DNA from: CAZAOY01 sp964486925
GTDB taxonomy: Bacteria > Bacillota > Clostridia > Oscillospirales > Ruminococcaceae
Reading direction: 5' to 3'
NCBI GenBank assembly: GCA_964486925.1
Contig: CAZAOY010000003.1
Location: forward strand, 15,542 to 79,541
Length of the DNA stretch: 64,000 bases
Shown here: piece after piece, positions 27,151 to 34,947 of the stretch
Layout: each line of letters opens with the position of its first letter
How positions within the stretch are numbered: position 1 is the stretch's first letter
Position numbers and translations under genes: made by a program
The notes under the pieces: generated by a model
What the model was told of the DNA's origin: nothing
What the model saw: only the letters and a program-made list of their open reading frames with translations
The model's database searches: none

Positions 27151-27444
27151 ATGAATACCAAAATTAAGGACATGAAGTTCGAATATCTATTTAACGCTAT
27201 CCTTAGCCTTGAAAATATGGAAGAATGTTACAGCTTTTTTGAGGATCTTTGCACTGTGCTGGAGTTAAAGGCGATGTCGCAACGGCTTCATGTAGCGCAG
27301 ATGTTAAATGAGAAGAAGGTTTACAGCGATATTGTCACCCAGACGGGAGCGTCAACCGCTACTATTAGCCGTGTTAACCGCACGCTAAACTACGGTAGTG
27401 ATGGGTACAAGATCGTGTTTGATAGGGTAAAGTTTGATGAGTAG
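27151..27444 (+). CDS. YerC/YecD-family TrpR-like repressor
   Basis: This 97-residue protein is the YerC/YecD branch of the TrpR superfamily. FEYLFNAILSLENMEECYSFFEDLCTVLELKAMSQRL is the helical dimerisation part. VYSDIVTQTGASTATISRVNRTLNYGSDGY is the helix-turn-helix with the family's TISRVNR recognition helix. ATG 27151 is preferred because GAGG lies 8 nt upstream. An upstream imperfect hairpin (CTCCTGAC...TTAGGAG, 27102-27137) could cover part of the leader. It overlaps the methyltransferase gene by 8 nt. The regulated genes are unknown. Confidence 0.9.
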   Translation: MNTKIKDMKFEYLFNAILSLENMEECYSFFEDLCTVLELKAMSQRLHVAQMLNEKKVYSDIVTQTGASTATISRVNRTLNYGSDGYKIVFDRVKFDE

Positions 27445-28219
27445 TTGTAACTATAGTGACTGGTCGAACTATTATGACAGGCTTACCCAGAATATAAGCT
27501 ACCATTCGCTTTCAAAGAATCTTGATAGGCTTATTAAACAGCATGTAAGCCTTAAGGATAACAACATACTGCTAGATCTAGGTTGCGGAACGGGCAGTTT
27601 ACTGTTTCTTCTGGAGGATATGGGTTACGATGTTATAGGGGTGGATAACTCCTATAGCATGCTTTCGATAGCGTTATCCAAAAAACAAGCAAGAAACAGT
27701 AGTGCGGCTTTGCTTTGTCAGGAGATGGACGAGCTTGATCTTTTCGGAACGATAAAGGTAGCGGTTTCCACCCTTGACAGCCTAAACCATATTACCGATA
27801 TTAAACTGCTTGATGATACCTTTAAACGGGTGTCATTATTTTTGGAGCATGGCGGGGTGTTTATCTTTGATGTAAACACCGTTTACAAGCATGAGAGTAT
27901 CCTATCGGGAAGTACCTTTGTGTATGACTATGACGACCTATACTGTGTATGGCAAAACTCTAAAAGCGACAACGAGCATATTGTAACCATCGATCTGGAC
28001 ATCTTTAGCCTTGATGAGCAGAGTGGGATGTTCGATAGATTTGAGGAACAGTTTTGCGAGCGAGCCTATACTAAAGATGAGATCGAAAAGAGCGTTATAG
28101 CGGCGGGGCTTTCTATAGTAGAGGTGTTCGACGGTGATTTTATCTTTGAAGAGGGCGGTATGCCCATAAAACCACACGAGCATTCACAGCGGTTACTGTA
28201 TATTGTGTCAAAGCGGTAA
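27437..28219 (+). CDS. class I SAM-dependent methyltransferase
   Basis: This 260-residue methyltransferase has motif I NILLDLGCGTGSLLFLL (about residues 47-63) and the acidic IGVDNSYSML at the end of strand 2. It has VSTLDSLNHI (motif 4 region) and FIFDVNT in strand 5. It resembles the YodH/UbiE-like group of unknown substrate. The start overlaps yerC, which suggests translational coupling. A GTAGGG palindrome follows its stop and no clear terminator was seen. Confidence 0.88.
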   Translation: MSSCNYSDWSNYYDRLTQNISYHSLSKNLDRLIKQHVSLKDNNILLDLGCGTGSLLFLLEDMGYDVIGVDNSYSMLSIALSKKQARNSSAALLCQEMDELDLFGTIKVAVSTLDSLNHITDIKLLDDTFKRVSLFLEHGGVFIFDVNTVYKHESILSGSTFVYDYDDLYCVWQNSKSDNEHIVTIDLDIFSLDEQSGMFDRFEEQFCERAYTKDEIEKSVIAAGLSIVEVFDGDFIFEEGGMPIKPHEHSQRLLYIVSKR

Positions 28220-28226
28220 AACCAAC

Positions 28227-28251
28227 GTAGGGAACGCATTGTATGCGTTCC
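28227..28251. repeat. GTAGGG-type palindrome copy
   Basis: GTAGGGAACGCAT, loop TGT, ATGCGTTCC; identical core to the copy at 9809-9833. It lies 7 nt after the methyltransferase stop. Confidence 0.85.
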
Positions 28252-28346
28252 AAAACCGGAACAGCATTGTGTAACCACAGAATGCTACAATAACCAATGT
28301 AAAACCTAAAATTAAGCGTAGAACCGTAATAAGATTGGAGAGATTA

Positions 28347-29216
28347 ATGGCAAAGCTAGTAAGGGCGATATCGGAGGACGGGACAGCTATATCCTGTGCG
28401 ATAAACTCCACCGATATTGTAAATGAGATTGAGAGGATTCATAAACCCTCGGCGGTGGTAACGGCGGCGATTGGGCGGCTTGCGACTGCGGGGTCTATTA
28501 TGGGATATATGTTAAAGTCCAAGGAGGACAAGCTTACCATCCGCATAAACGGCGGCGGGCCTATCGGGTCGATGATTGTGGTATCCGACTACAACGGCGA
28601 CGTTAAGGCTTATGTGGCAAACCCTGTGGTAGAGCTTCCGCTTAATGCTGTAGGCAAGCTGGATGTTGCGGCGGCTGTTGGCACGGATGGTACAGTTAGC
28701 GTGGTTCGTGACACGGGGCATACCGACCCATATACAGGGCAGGTACCGCTTGTTTCGGGCGAGATTGCCGAGGATATTACAAGCTACTATGCTATAAGCG
28801 AGCAGATTCCAACTGTATGCGGGCTTGGGGTGTTAGTAAATCCTGACCTTACTGTAAAGGCGGCGGGGGGATATCTGGTACAGCTTCTACCATTTGCTTC
28901 AGAGGAAACGATAACACAGATTGAGCAGAATCTAAAATCGATGGAATCGGTATCGGCGCTGATCGACAGCGGGGTTACCCCAGAGGAGATCTGCCTTAGA
29001 CTGCTAGAGGGGTTAAACCCTAACCTGCTAGACGAGGGAGAAACGCTCTACCGCTGTGACTGTAGCAAGGAACGAATCGAACGTGCTTTAATAAGCATGG
29101 GCAGAGAGGAGCTACAGACGCTGATAAACGACAAGGATACTACCGAGGTTTGCTGTCACTTCTGCGACAAAAAGTACAACTTTTCAAACAGTGAGATAGA
29201 GGCTTTAATCGGGTAG
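28347..29216 (+). CDS. hslO: redox-regulated chaperone Hsp33
   Basis: This 289-residue holdase chaperone is activated by oxidation and protects unfolding proteins. AISEDGTAISCAINSTDIV opens the beta-rich core, and INGGGPIGSM is conserved. The C-terminal redox switch has the zinc-binding CDC and CHFC pairs (YRCDCSKERI ... CCHFCDKKYNF). ATG 28347 is chosen over an ATG-less upstream start because GGAGAG lies just before it. Neighbours give no further clue. Confidence 0.95.
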   Translation: MAKLVRAISEDGTAISCAINSTDIVNEIERIHKPSAVVTAAIGRLATAGSIMGYMLKSKEDKLTIRINGGGPIGSMIVVSDYNGDVKAYVANPVVELPLNAVGKLDVAAAVGTDGTVSVVRDTGHTDPYTGQVPLVSGEIAEDITSYYAISEQIPTVCGLGVLVNPDLTVKAAGGYLVQLLPFASEETITQIEQNLKSMESVSALIDSGVTPEEICLRLLEGLNPNLLDEGETLYRCDCSKERIERALISMGREELQTLINDKDTTEVCCHFCDKKYNFSNSEIEALIG

Positions 29217-29354
29217 CAGAGGATGATTTTAGACGTAATACTAATCCGTAATAAAACACTGACAAAAAACCGTACAGATCCGAAAAGTATAGGGTTTGTA
29301 TGCATTTTTAGTGTGTATTAATGCGGTGTTAGTATAGATTGATAAGGAGTTAAT

Positions 29355-31595
29355 ATGAAGGTTTTAAAGGGGTTACTGTCGGTTGTTTTGATGGTAGCTT
29401 GTATATATCTGCCGTCGGTTATGGTTAGTGCGGCTACATATAAGGAGTTTGAATACGAGGTTACAGGTAGTGGGGCGACCATTACCGCGTACAAGGGAAC
29501 GGCTGACCAGGTTGATGTACCTAGCAATATAAATGGAAATGCAGTTACAAAGATTGGTAGCAAAGCATTTTTTGGAAATACAAAGATTAGAAAGATCATC
29601 CTTCCAAAGGGGATTACACATATTGAGGAGTATGCATTCAGCGGGTGTAAAAACCTTAGAACCATGCAGTTACCTAGCACTCTTACTAACATTGGTGAGG
29701 GTGTGCTGACAGGGTCTACCTCTATTAGCAGTGTTATTATTCCGGAATCGGTAACCACCATTAGTAACGGTGCGTTTGCGTCGGTGTCGGACATGTTTAA
29801 GCTAGAGGTTTATAACGGCACTGTTGGTCAGCACTATGCAATTACCTATGGGGTTAAGAATACCGTTATCGATAACAACAAGACCTATACCGTTAAGTTT
29901 GAGGGTGTACCACAGACGGTTATCTACGGAAAGGCGGCGATCCCTCCTACTAATCCGATAAAATCGGGATACACCTTTACAGGTTGGGACAAAGAGTTTG
30001 ACATGGTTACCTCCAACCTTGATGTTAAGGCGAAGTGGTCGTCATTAAGCTACACCGTAAGCTTTGAAGCTAACGGCGGCGGTGTGGTAGACAGCATTGA
30101 GCTTCCACACGGCACTGGGGTAGCGGCGCTGCCTGCACCTATCAGAAACGGATATGTTTTCGACGGGTGGTATCTGGACAAGTCGCTTACCACAAGGTTT
30201 GATACTGTGGTAGCTAACCATACCCTCTATGCAAAATGGATTAAGAGCGCTACCGTGACCTTTATCGACGGTTCTAGGATAGTTAAGAGCGAGCCTGTTA
30301 CCTCAGGCGGCAAGGCGGTAGCCTTTACCCCTGTTAAGGAGGGGTACGAGTTTATGGGGTGGTACACAACCGACAAGCTTACCACCAAGTATTCCTTTAA
30401 AAACATAGTAACCTCTAATCTAAAGCTATACGCAAGGTGGGCTAGAATCTATACCATTAACTTTAAGGACGGTGTAAGGACGTTAAGCTCCCAAGAGATT
30501 GCGGCGGGGAGTTATGTAATCAAATACACCCCAACAAAGCTAGGTTACAGCTTTAAGGGTTGGTTTACCGACTCTGCCCTTAAGACAAAGTACAACTTTG
30601 ACACCAAGGTTACCAAGGCGATTAACCTCTATGCAGGTTGGACTAAAAAGGCGATCTCTGCCTCCACTGTGGAGGAGATTAGCAACGAGTACCTAAACAG
30701 CTGTGTTAGAATCCAGACCTACGACAAGGAAAGACGACCTCTTGCAAACGGTAGCGGGTTTATCGTAAATGACGGTCCTTATAACTACATAGCAACCAAC
30801 TATCACGTTATCTCCCAATCCTATTATGTAACCGCCGAGCTTGAGAACGGCAAGGTGATTGAGCTTGACAAGATAAGCGCTTACAGCAAGGAGTATGACT
30901 TTGCGGTGTTATCGCCAAAGGTTTCGCTAACAGGGGTTAAGCCTGTGGTTTTGGGGGATAGTGTTACCGTTAGTATCGGAGGTAAATGTATTACCATCGG
31001 TTCGCCTAGCGGGCTTAAGAATACCGTATCGCAGGGGCTTATAAGCCAGAGCAGGACGATAAACGGTGTGGAGAACTTCCAGATTAGCACCCCGATATCC
31101 TACGGTTCAAGCGGTGGGGCGTTGTTTAACATGAACGGTGAGGTTGTGGGGATGACCACCTCGGGATACGCAGGAGTTTCGGCGGATCTAAACTTTGCTA
31201 TCATCATTGATTACCTTAAGAGGGGTATGAAAAACCTAGTGGATCAGAGCATATTCGACGTTTCGGGGTACACCACCGCCGAAAAGTACGACACCCTTGC
31301 GGGTACGCTAATCCCAATCCCATCAGAAGGGGTTTTCAGCCACTACGTATACGATACCAAGCTTAGTTATGTAGAGTTTAACTACAAGTCGATCGACATT
31401 CAAAAGTACATTGCACAGATTGAAGGCTACGGTTTTAGGTTTGTTTCCAAATACGAGATCGACAGCGGCGAACAGATCTACGAATACGCTACCTCGTATG
31501 GGTATTCAATCCTATTCGGTGTATATAAAGGTGTGTTCACCCTAGCGGGGGATGTACTGTATCCAAAAGAACTAGTATCAAGTGAGTTTGAATAG
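29355..31595 (+). CDS. secreted LRR / InlB-repeat / trypsin-like serine protease
   Basis: This 746-residue protein has a signal peptide (to about residue 27). BspA-like LRR_5 repeats cover about 30-150 (KIGSKAFFGNTKIRKIILP, HIEEYAFSGCKNLRTMQLP). Four InlB B-type (Listeria-Bacteroides) repeats follow at about 175-430, each with GY-F-GW and LYAKW. A chymotrypsin-fold protease sits at about 440-625. The triad is visible: His484 in ATNYHVIS, Asp515 in YDFAVL and Ser586 in YGSSGGALF. A 120-residue C-terminal domain of unknown type follows. No LPXTG or membrane anchor was seen. It probably acts on surface or host proteins, with the repeats used for binding. Own transcription unit with a terminator. 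Confidence 0.9.
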   Translation: MKVLKGLLSVVLMVACIYLPSVMVSAATYKEFEYEVTGSGATITAYKGTADQVDVPSNINGNAVTKIGSKAFFGNTKIRKIILPKGITHIEEYAFSGCKNLRTMQLPSTLTNIGEGVLTGSTSISSVIIPESVTTISNGAFASVSDMFKLEVYNGTVGQHYAITYGVKNTVIDNNKTYTVKFEGVPQTVIYGKAAIPPTNPIKSGYTFTGWDKEFDMVTSNLDVKAKWSSLSYTVSFEANGGGVVDSIELPHGTGVAALPAPIRNGYVFDGWYLDKSLTTRFDTVVANHTLYAKWIKSATVTFIDGSRIVKSEPVTSGGKAVAFTPVKEGYEFMGWYTTDKLTTKYSFKNIVTSNLKLYARWARIYTINFKDGVRTLSSQEIAAGSYVIKYTPTKLGYSFKGWFTDSALKTKYNFDTKVTKAINLYAGWTKKAISASTVEEISNEYLNSCVRIQTYDKERRPLANGSGFIVNDGPYNYIATNYHVISQSYYVTAELENGKVIELDKISAYSKEYDFAVLSPKVSLTGVKPVVLGDSVTVSIGGKCITIGSPSGLKNTVSQGLISQSRTINGVENFQISTPISYGSSGGALFNMNGEVVGMTTSGYAGVSADLNFAIIIDYLKRGMKNLVDQSIFDVSGYTTAEKYDTLAGTLIPIPSEGVFSHYVYDTKLSYVEFNYKSIDIQKYIAQIEGYGFRFVSKYEIDSGEQIYEYATSYGYSILFGVYKGVFTLAGDVLYPKELVSSEFE

Positions 31596-31613
31596 AGTAT
31601 AGATTTAACAAAG

Positions 31614-31643
31614 CGAAGCGTTGATAACGACGCTTCGTTTTTT
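31614..31643 (+). terminator. intrinsic terminator after the protease gene
   Basis: CGAAGCG (31614-31620) pairs with CGCTTCG (31631-31637), with two further inner pairs, followed by TTTTTT. Confidence 0.88.
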
Positions 31644-31721
31644 GTGGGTTGGATTGGTAGACACAACTGTGTTCAACTAGATTTAATGTCTACTTAATAT
31701 ATTATCCTCGTATAAGATAAA

Positions 31722-31766
31722 AGCCTAATGTTTAAAAGCTACAATTGCAGATTTAAACATTAGGCT
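31722..31766 (-). terminator. intrinsic terminator after the SPFH-RHH pair
   Basis: A perfect 15-bp stem (AGCCTAATGTTTAAA) with a 15-nt loop; on the minus strand TTTTATC follows. Confidence 0.82.
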
Positions 31767-31774
31767 ACATTAAA

Positions 31775-31981
31775 TCAAATATCAATCTCAAGGTCAGCGT
31801 CAATCTCGTCTGAAACGTATCTACCATTCTTTTTACGTTGTTTAACGCACTCCGATAGCAGATATTCAATCTGTCCGTTTACAGAGCGAAAATCGTCCTC
31901 CGCCCATGCAGATATCTCTGCATACAGCTTTGGTGATAGTCTTAGTGGAATCTGTTTTTTCTTCTGTTCATTTGCTGTCAT
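31775..31981 (-). CDS. Arc-like ribbon-helix-helix protein
   Basis: This 68-residue basic-then-acidic protein has KKQIPLRLSPKLYAEISAWAEDDFRSVNGQIEYLLSECV, the beta-strand, helix, helix pattern of Arc/MetJ proteins, with RLSP-LY as the DNA-contacting ribbon and an NGQIE turn. It starts one nt after the stop of the SPFH gene, so the two are co-translated. It may regulate the operon; the function of the pairing is unknown. Confidence 0.82.
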   Translation of the reverse strand: MTANEQKKKQIPLRLSPKLYAEISAWAEDDFRSVNGQIEYLLSECVKQRKKNGRYVSDEIDADLEIDI

Positions 31982-31982
31982 T

Positions 31983-32987
31983 TTAATATAAGCTTCCAGA
32001 GTTTACAATCGGCTGTGCGTCTTTATTGCCGCAAAGCACAACCAATAGATTTGAAACCATAGCCGCTTTTCTCTCCTCATCAAGTTCAACTACATTATTT
32101 GTGCTAAGCCGTTCTAAAGCCATCTCCACCATACCCACTGCACCATCTACTATCATCTTTCTCGCGTCAATAATCGCTGAAGCCTGTTGTCTTTGTAGCA
32201 TTGCGGCGGCAATCTCGGTAGCATATGCAAGATAGGTTATACGTGCCTCTATAATTTCAAGCCCCGCATCTAAAACCTTTGACTGGATCTCCTCTTTTAT
32301 ACGGGTTGCAACAATCTCGCTTGACCCACGCAGACTTCCATCGTCCGAGATTCCGTCGCCTGTTGTATCGATATTTGGCGAGACATCATAAGGATACATC
32401 CTTACAATATTCCTAAGAGCGCTATCACATTGTAGCGATAGATATTCCTTGTAGTTATCCACGTTAAACACCGCCTTTGCGGTATCGATAACCCTCCAGG
32501 TAACAGCAATCCCAATCTCAATAGGATTTCCCAAGCAGTCGTTAATCTTTTGGCGGCTGTTGTTGAGTGTCATTATCTTTAGCGAGATTTTTTTGCTAGG
32601 TATCTCTGCTGTTGTGGCGGTTGTAACCAGCTTGCTGATACCGCTGTCAACGTCCCCGCTTTGATGAAGCTTTGTCTTAGCGGCAGGGTTAACGGCAGAG
32701 GAGAATGGATTTACATAATAAAATCCGTCCTCTTTAATTGTACCTGTGTACCTTCCGAATAGGGTTAGAACAAGCGCCTCCTGCGGTTTGATAATCTTAA
32801 GTCCCGCAAAGAAGATCCATCCTAGACATATCCAAACCAAAGATACGATAAACAAGGTAGCACCATTGCCTTTGTCCATAAGTATACCGCCGTAGATCAC
32901 CCCTGCAATCGATAATAAGTACAAGATGGTAAGCAAAAACAGCATAACAAAGCCATTTTTACTTTTGTTTAGTATTTTTTCTTTCAT
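31983..32987 (-). CDS. SPFH/Band 7 (stomatin-prohibitin-like) membrane protein
   Basis: This 334-residue protein begins with two hydrophobic segments (about residues 14-35 and 40-62). The SPFH core follows: KIIKPQEALVLTLFGRYTGTIKEDGFYYVNPF, AVTWRVIDTAKAVFNVDNYKEYL and LDAGLEIIEARITYLAYATEIAAAMLQRQQA. That last segment is the typical amphipathic coiled-coil. Such proteins form large membrane-organising assemblies. No NfeD-type protease gene is beside it; the partner here is a ribbon-helix-helix protein. Promoter and terminator bracket exactly these two genes. Confidence 0.93.
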   Translation of the reverse strand: MKEKILNKSKNGFVMLFLLTILYLLSIAGVIYGGILMDKGNGATLFIVSLVWICLGWIFFAGLKIIKPQEALVLTLFGRYTGTIKEDGFYYVNPFSSAVNPAAKTKLHQSGDVDSGISKLVTTATTAEIPSKKISLKIMTLNNSRQKINDCLGNPIEIGIAVTWRVIDTAKAVFNVDNYKEYLSLQCDSALRNIVRMYPYDVSPNIDTTGDGISDDGSLRGSSEIVATRIKEEIQSKVLDAGLEIIEARITYLAYATEIAAAMLQRQQASAIIDARKMIVDGAVGMVEMALERLSTNNVVELDEERKAAMVSNLLVVLCGNKDAQPIVNSGSLY

Positions 32988-33023
32988 AATCGGTATCCTC
33001 CTATAATTTTTTATTATATTATT

Positions 33024-33052
33024 ATGATATCATATTGATGTTATTTTGTCAA
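33024..33052 (-). promoter_or_regulatory. sigma-A promoter of the SPFH-RHH operon
   Basis: Minus strand TTGACA (33047-33052) and TATCAT (33024-33029) with a 17-bp spacer, giving a short leader (about 30 nt) to ATG 32987. Confidence 0.85.
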
Positions 33053-33248
33053 TATAAATTTGGAAAAATATCTGTAATTATTATGAAGGTATATAACTAA
33101 AGTTGGGAGAAATATCATTATAAAGGAAGATAATCAGATCAATGATTACTAAACTAAGTGGTTTGTGTATATAATGTGTATTAGGAATGAATTAGCAGGA
33201 TAGGAGCAATCTACAAGACACCAAGACCTAAACCCTACTGTCAACTAA

Positions 33249-33365
33249 CTATGGCTGTCTGCATATATTATACCATAGATGAAAGCTGAAAGGCTTTCTA
33301 CCTTTAAAGGTAGAATAACACATTGTGTAAAGCGAGGCTTTACCTACTTTGTTATGTTATTCTAC
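33249..33365 (+). ncRNA. candidate structured leader upstream of the DUF3343-desulfurase pair
   Basis: Successive helices pack this 117-nt region: CTATGG/CCATAG (33249-33278), GAAAGC/GCTTTC (33281-33298), and the palindrome CTACCTTTAAAGGTAG (33298-33313). A long-range GTAGAATAACA/TGTTATTCTAC pair (33310-33320 with 33355-33365) encloses GTAAAGC/GCTTTAC (33327-33343). The palindrome and the long-range pair share bases, so alternative folds are possible. No known riboswitch consensus was recognised. A TATAAT at 33170-33175 may be the promoter, without a good -35. The rest of the 420-nt intergenic region shows no gene. Confidence 0.5.
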
Positions 33366-33407
33366 TATTATTGATGAAAGGTATGGTTAACATAAAGGTG
33401 AATACTT

Positions 33408-33638
33408 ATGGTTAAAAATCTAATACTGTTTAGCTCTATCACCTATGCTAATAGGGCGGGTGAGTTTTTATATAAAAGAGGATTTCATGGGCGGGTGATT
33501 AAGACTCCTGCCGCTTATACAAATAAAAGCTGTGGGTATAGCCTTGCAATAAAGGCGGGTGAGAGCGCACAGGCCGCCGCTGAAGAACTAGGCAGGGTGG
33601 GGATGAGGTACATTAAGGTGGTGCCTAACGATGAGTAG
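33408..33638 (+). CDS. DUF3343 (putative Se/S carrier-like) protein
   Basis: This 76-residue protein is a DUF3343 member: LILFSSITYANRAGEFLYKRGFHGRVIKTPAAYTNKSCGYSLAIKAGE. The single Cys in SCGYSL is the conserved site. The family is annotated as putative selenium/sulfur carrier because it clusters with SirA/TusA-like and desulfurase genes. Here it overlaps a cysteine desulfurase-family gene by 8 nt. I infer that the Cys may accept sulfur (or selenium) from that enzyme; this is not proven for the family. Confidence 0.85.
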   Translation: MVKNLILFSSITYANRAGEFLYKRGFHGRVIKTPAAYTNKSCGYSLAIKAGESAQAAAEELGRVGMRYIKVVPNDE

Positions 33639-34806
33639 AGAGGTCTACCTCGATAACGCCGCTACCTCCTATCCTAAACCATTATCGGTGTCGCAAGCCG
33701 TATCGTCCGCTATACAGCGGTACGGCGGCAACCCCGGGAGGAGCGGCCACAAGATGTCCACAAACGCTGCATTAGCGGTTTATCGTGTTCGGCAACGGGT
33801 ATCAGCCTTCTTTAACACTACCGACACAGGGATAATCTTTACCCAAAACTGCACCCACGCATTAAACACCGCAATATTAGGGGTGTTATCCCCATACGAC
33901 CACGTTATAACAACCTCGCTAGAGCACAACTCCGTCCTTCGCCCGCTTGAATACATGCGAAAGAAGGCGGGGGTAAGATACACCATTGTGGATGTTCATA
34001 ACAAGACAAACGACGAGATTGTAAGAGCCATTGCAAATGCGGTAAACGGTAACACCAAAGCCATCATCACCACCCACGCAAGCAACGTTACAGGACGAAT
34101 TATGCCGATCTCTACAATAGGAGAGCTTTGTAGGGTGAAGTGCCTGACATACATAGTAGATGCCGCCCAGACTGCGGGGGTGTTGCCGATTGACATGCAA
34201 AGGCTGAATATCGATATCCTCTGCTGTGCCGCCCATAAGTCTTTGTTTGGTATAGGCGGGGGGATTTTAGCCCTTTCCGACAGCTATGCCGAGGGTATCG
34301 AACGGTTTATCGAGAACGACTCTGTCCTCCCGCCGCTACTCTACGGTGGTACAGGCACAAACTCCCTTGACCTTGACATGCCCGACATCCTACCCGAGCG
34401 GTACGAGGCGGGCACGCTAAACGTTCCAACCATCTGTAGCATTGGAGCGGGTATTGATTTTATAAGCAGGAAGGGTATGGCGACGCTTTATTCCCATGAA
34501 AAATCCCTCTGTCGGATACTGTATAAGCAGTTATCCAAGAATGAGCGGATTGTATTCTATTCTGCCGACACCGACGATTATGTGCCGATAGTATCCTTTA
34601 CTGTAAGGGGGAGTGACTGTCAGGAGTTATGCCAGGTATTAAGCGATCGGGGGTTCTATCTACGAAGCGGTTATCTATGCGCCGCCACCGCACATCATGT
34701 AGTAGGGACAGTAGACACCGGTGTTATAAGGTTTTCCCCCTCTCCCTTTAACACAAGGGAAGAGGTTTTGATGTTATGTAGCACCATCACCGCATTGCTG
34801 CGATAA
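33631..34806 (+). CDS. cysteine desulfurase-family aminotransferase class V
   Basis: This 391-residue PLP enzyme starts VYLDNAATSYPKP. It contains TQNCTHALNTAILGVL, SLEHNSVLRPLEYM and the PLP-binding Lys203 in CCAAHKSLFGIGGG. A catalytic-loop Cys near residue 356 lies in RSGYLCAATAHH, equivalent to the persulfide Cys of CsdA/SufS. It belongs to the Clostridial cysteine-desulfurase family found beside DUF3343. Likely reaction: cysteine (or selenocysteine) to alanine with sulfur passed to a carrier. No IscU or SufU is linked, so it is probably not the main Fe-S enzyme. Confidence 0.9.
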   Translation: MSREVYLDNAATSYPKPLSVSQAVSSAIQRYGGNPGRSGHKMSTNAALAVYRVRQRVSAFFNTTDTGIIFTQNCTHALNTAILGVLSPYDHVITTSLEHNSVLRPLEYMRKKAGVRYTIVDVHNKTNDEIVRAIANAVNGNTKAIITTHASNVTGRIMPISTIGELCRVKCLTYIVDAAQTAGVLPIDMQRLNIDILCCAAHKSLFGIGGGILALSDSYAEGIERFIENDSVLPPLLYGGTGTNSLDLDMPDILPERYEAGTLNVPTICSIGAGIDFISRKGMATLYSHEKSLCRILYKQLSKNERIVFYSADTDDYVPIVSFTVRGSDCQELCQVLSDRGFYLRSGYLCAATAHHVVGTVDTGVIRFSPSPFNTREEVLMLCSTITALLR

Positions 34807-34831
34807 TCTGCGCTTTAGCGCATGTATATTG

Positions 34832-34858
34832 GGGCGACCTTGTGGTCGCCCTTTTGTT
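34832..34858 (+). terminator. intrinsic terminator after the desulfurase gene
   Basis: GGGCGACC (34832-34839), loop TTGT, GGTCGCCC (34844-34851), then TTTTGTTGTTTT. The stem uses the same GGCGACC word as other palindromes of the window. Confidence 0.85.
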
Positions 34859-34867
34859 GTTTTGTGG

Positions 34868-34902
34868 TTTTTACTGGCGACCGCTACGGTCGCCAGTAAA
34901 AA
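34868..34902. repeat. GGCGACC palindrome, second copy
   Basis: TTTTTACTGGCGACCG pairs perfectly over 16 bp with 34887-34902 around CTA. The core and its GTTTTGTGGTTTT flank match the element at 21739-21763. Confidence 0.82.
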
Positions 34903-34919
34903 CAAAAAGGTAAAACCAC

Positions 34920-34947
34920 AAAACCCCTAGCAGTAGCTAGGGGTTTT
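34920..34947 (-). terminator. terminator overlapping the 3' end of the lactonase gene
   Basis: AAAACCCCTAGC (34920-34931) pairs perfectly with 34936-34947 around AGTA. Read on the minus strand the hairpin covers the last six codons and the stop, then reaches GGTTTTACC. It is unusual in that coding sequence forms the upstream arm. Confidence 0.75.
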
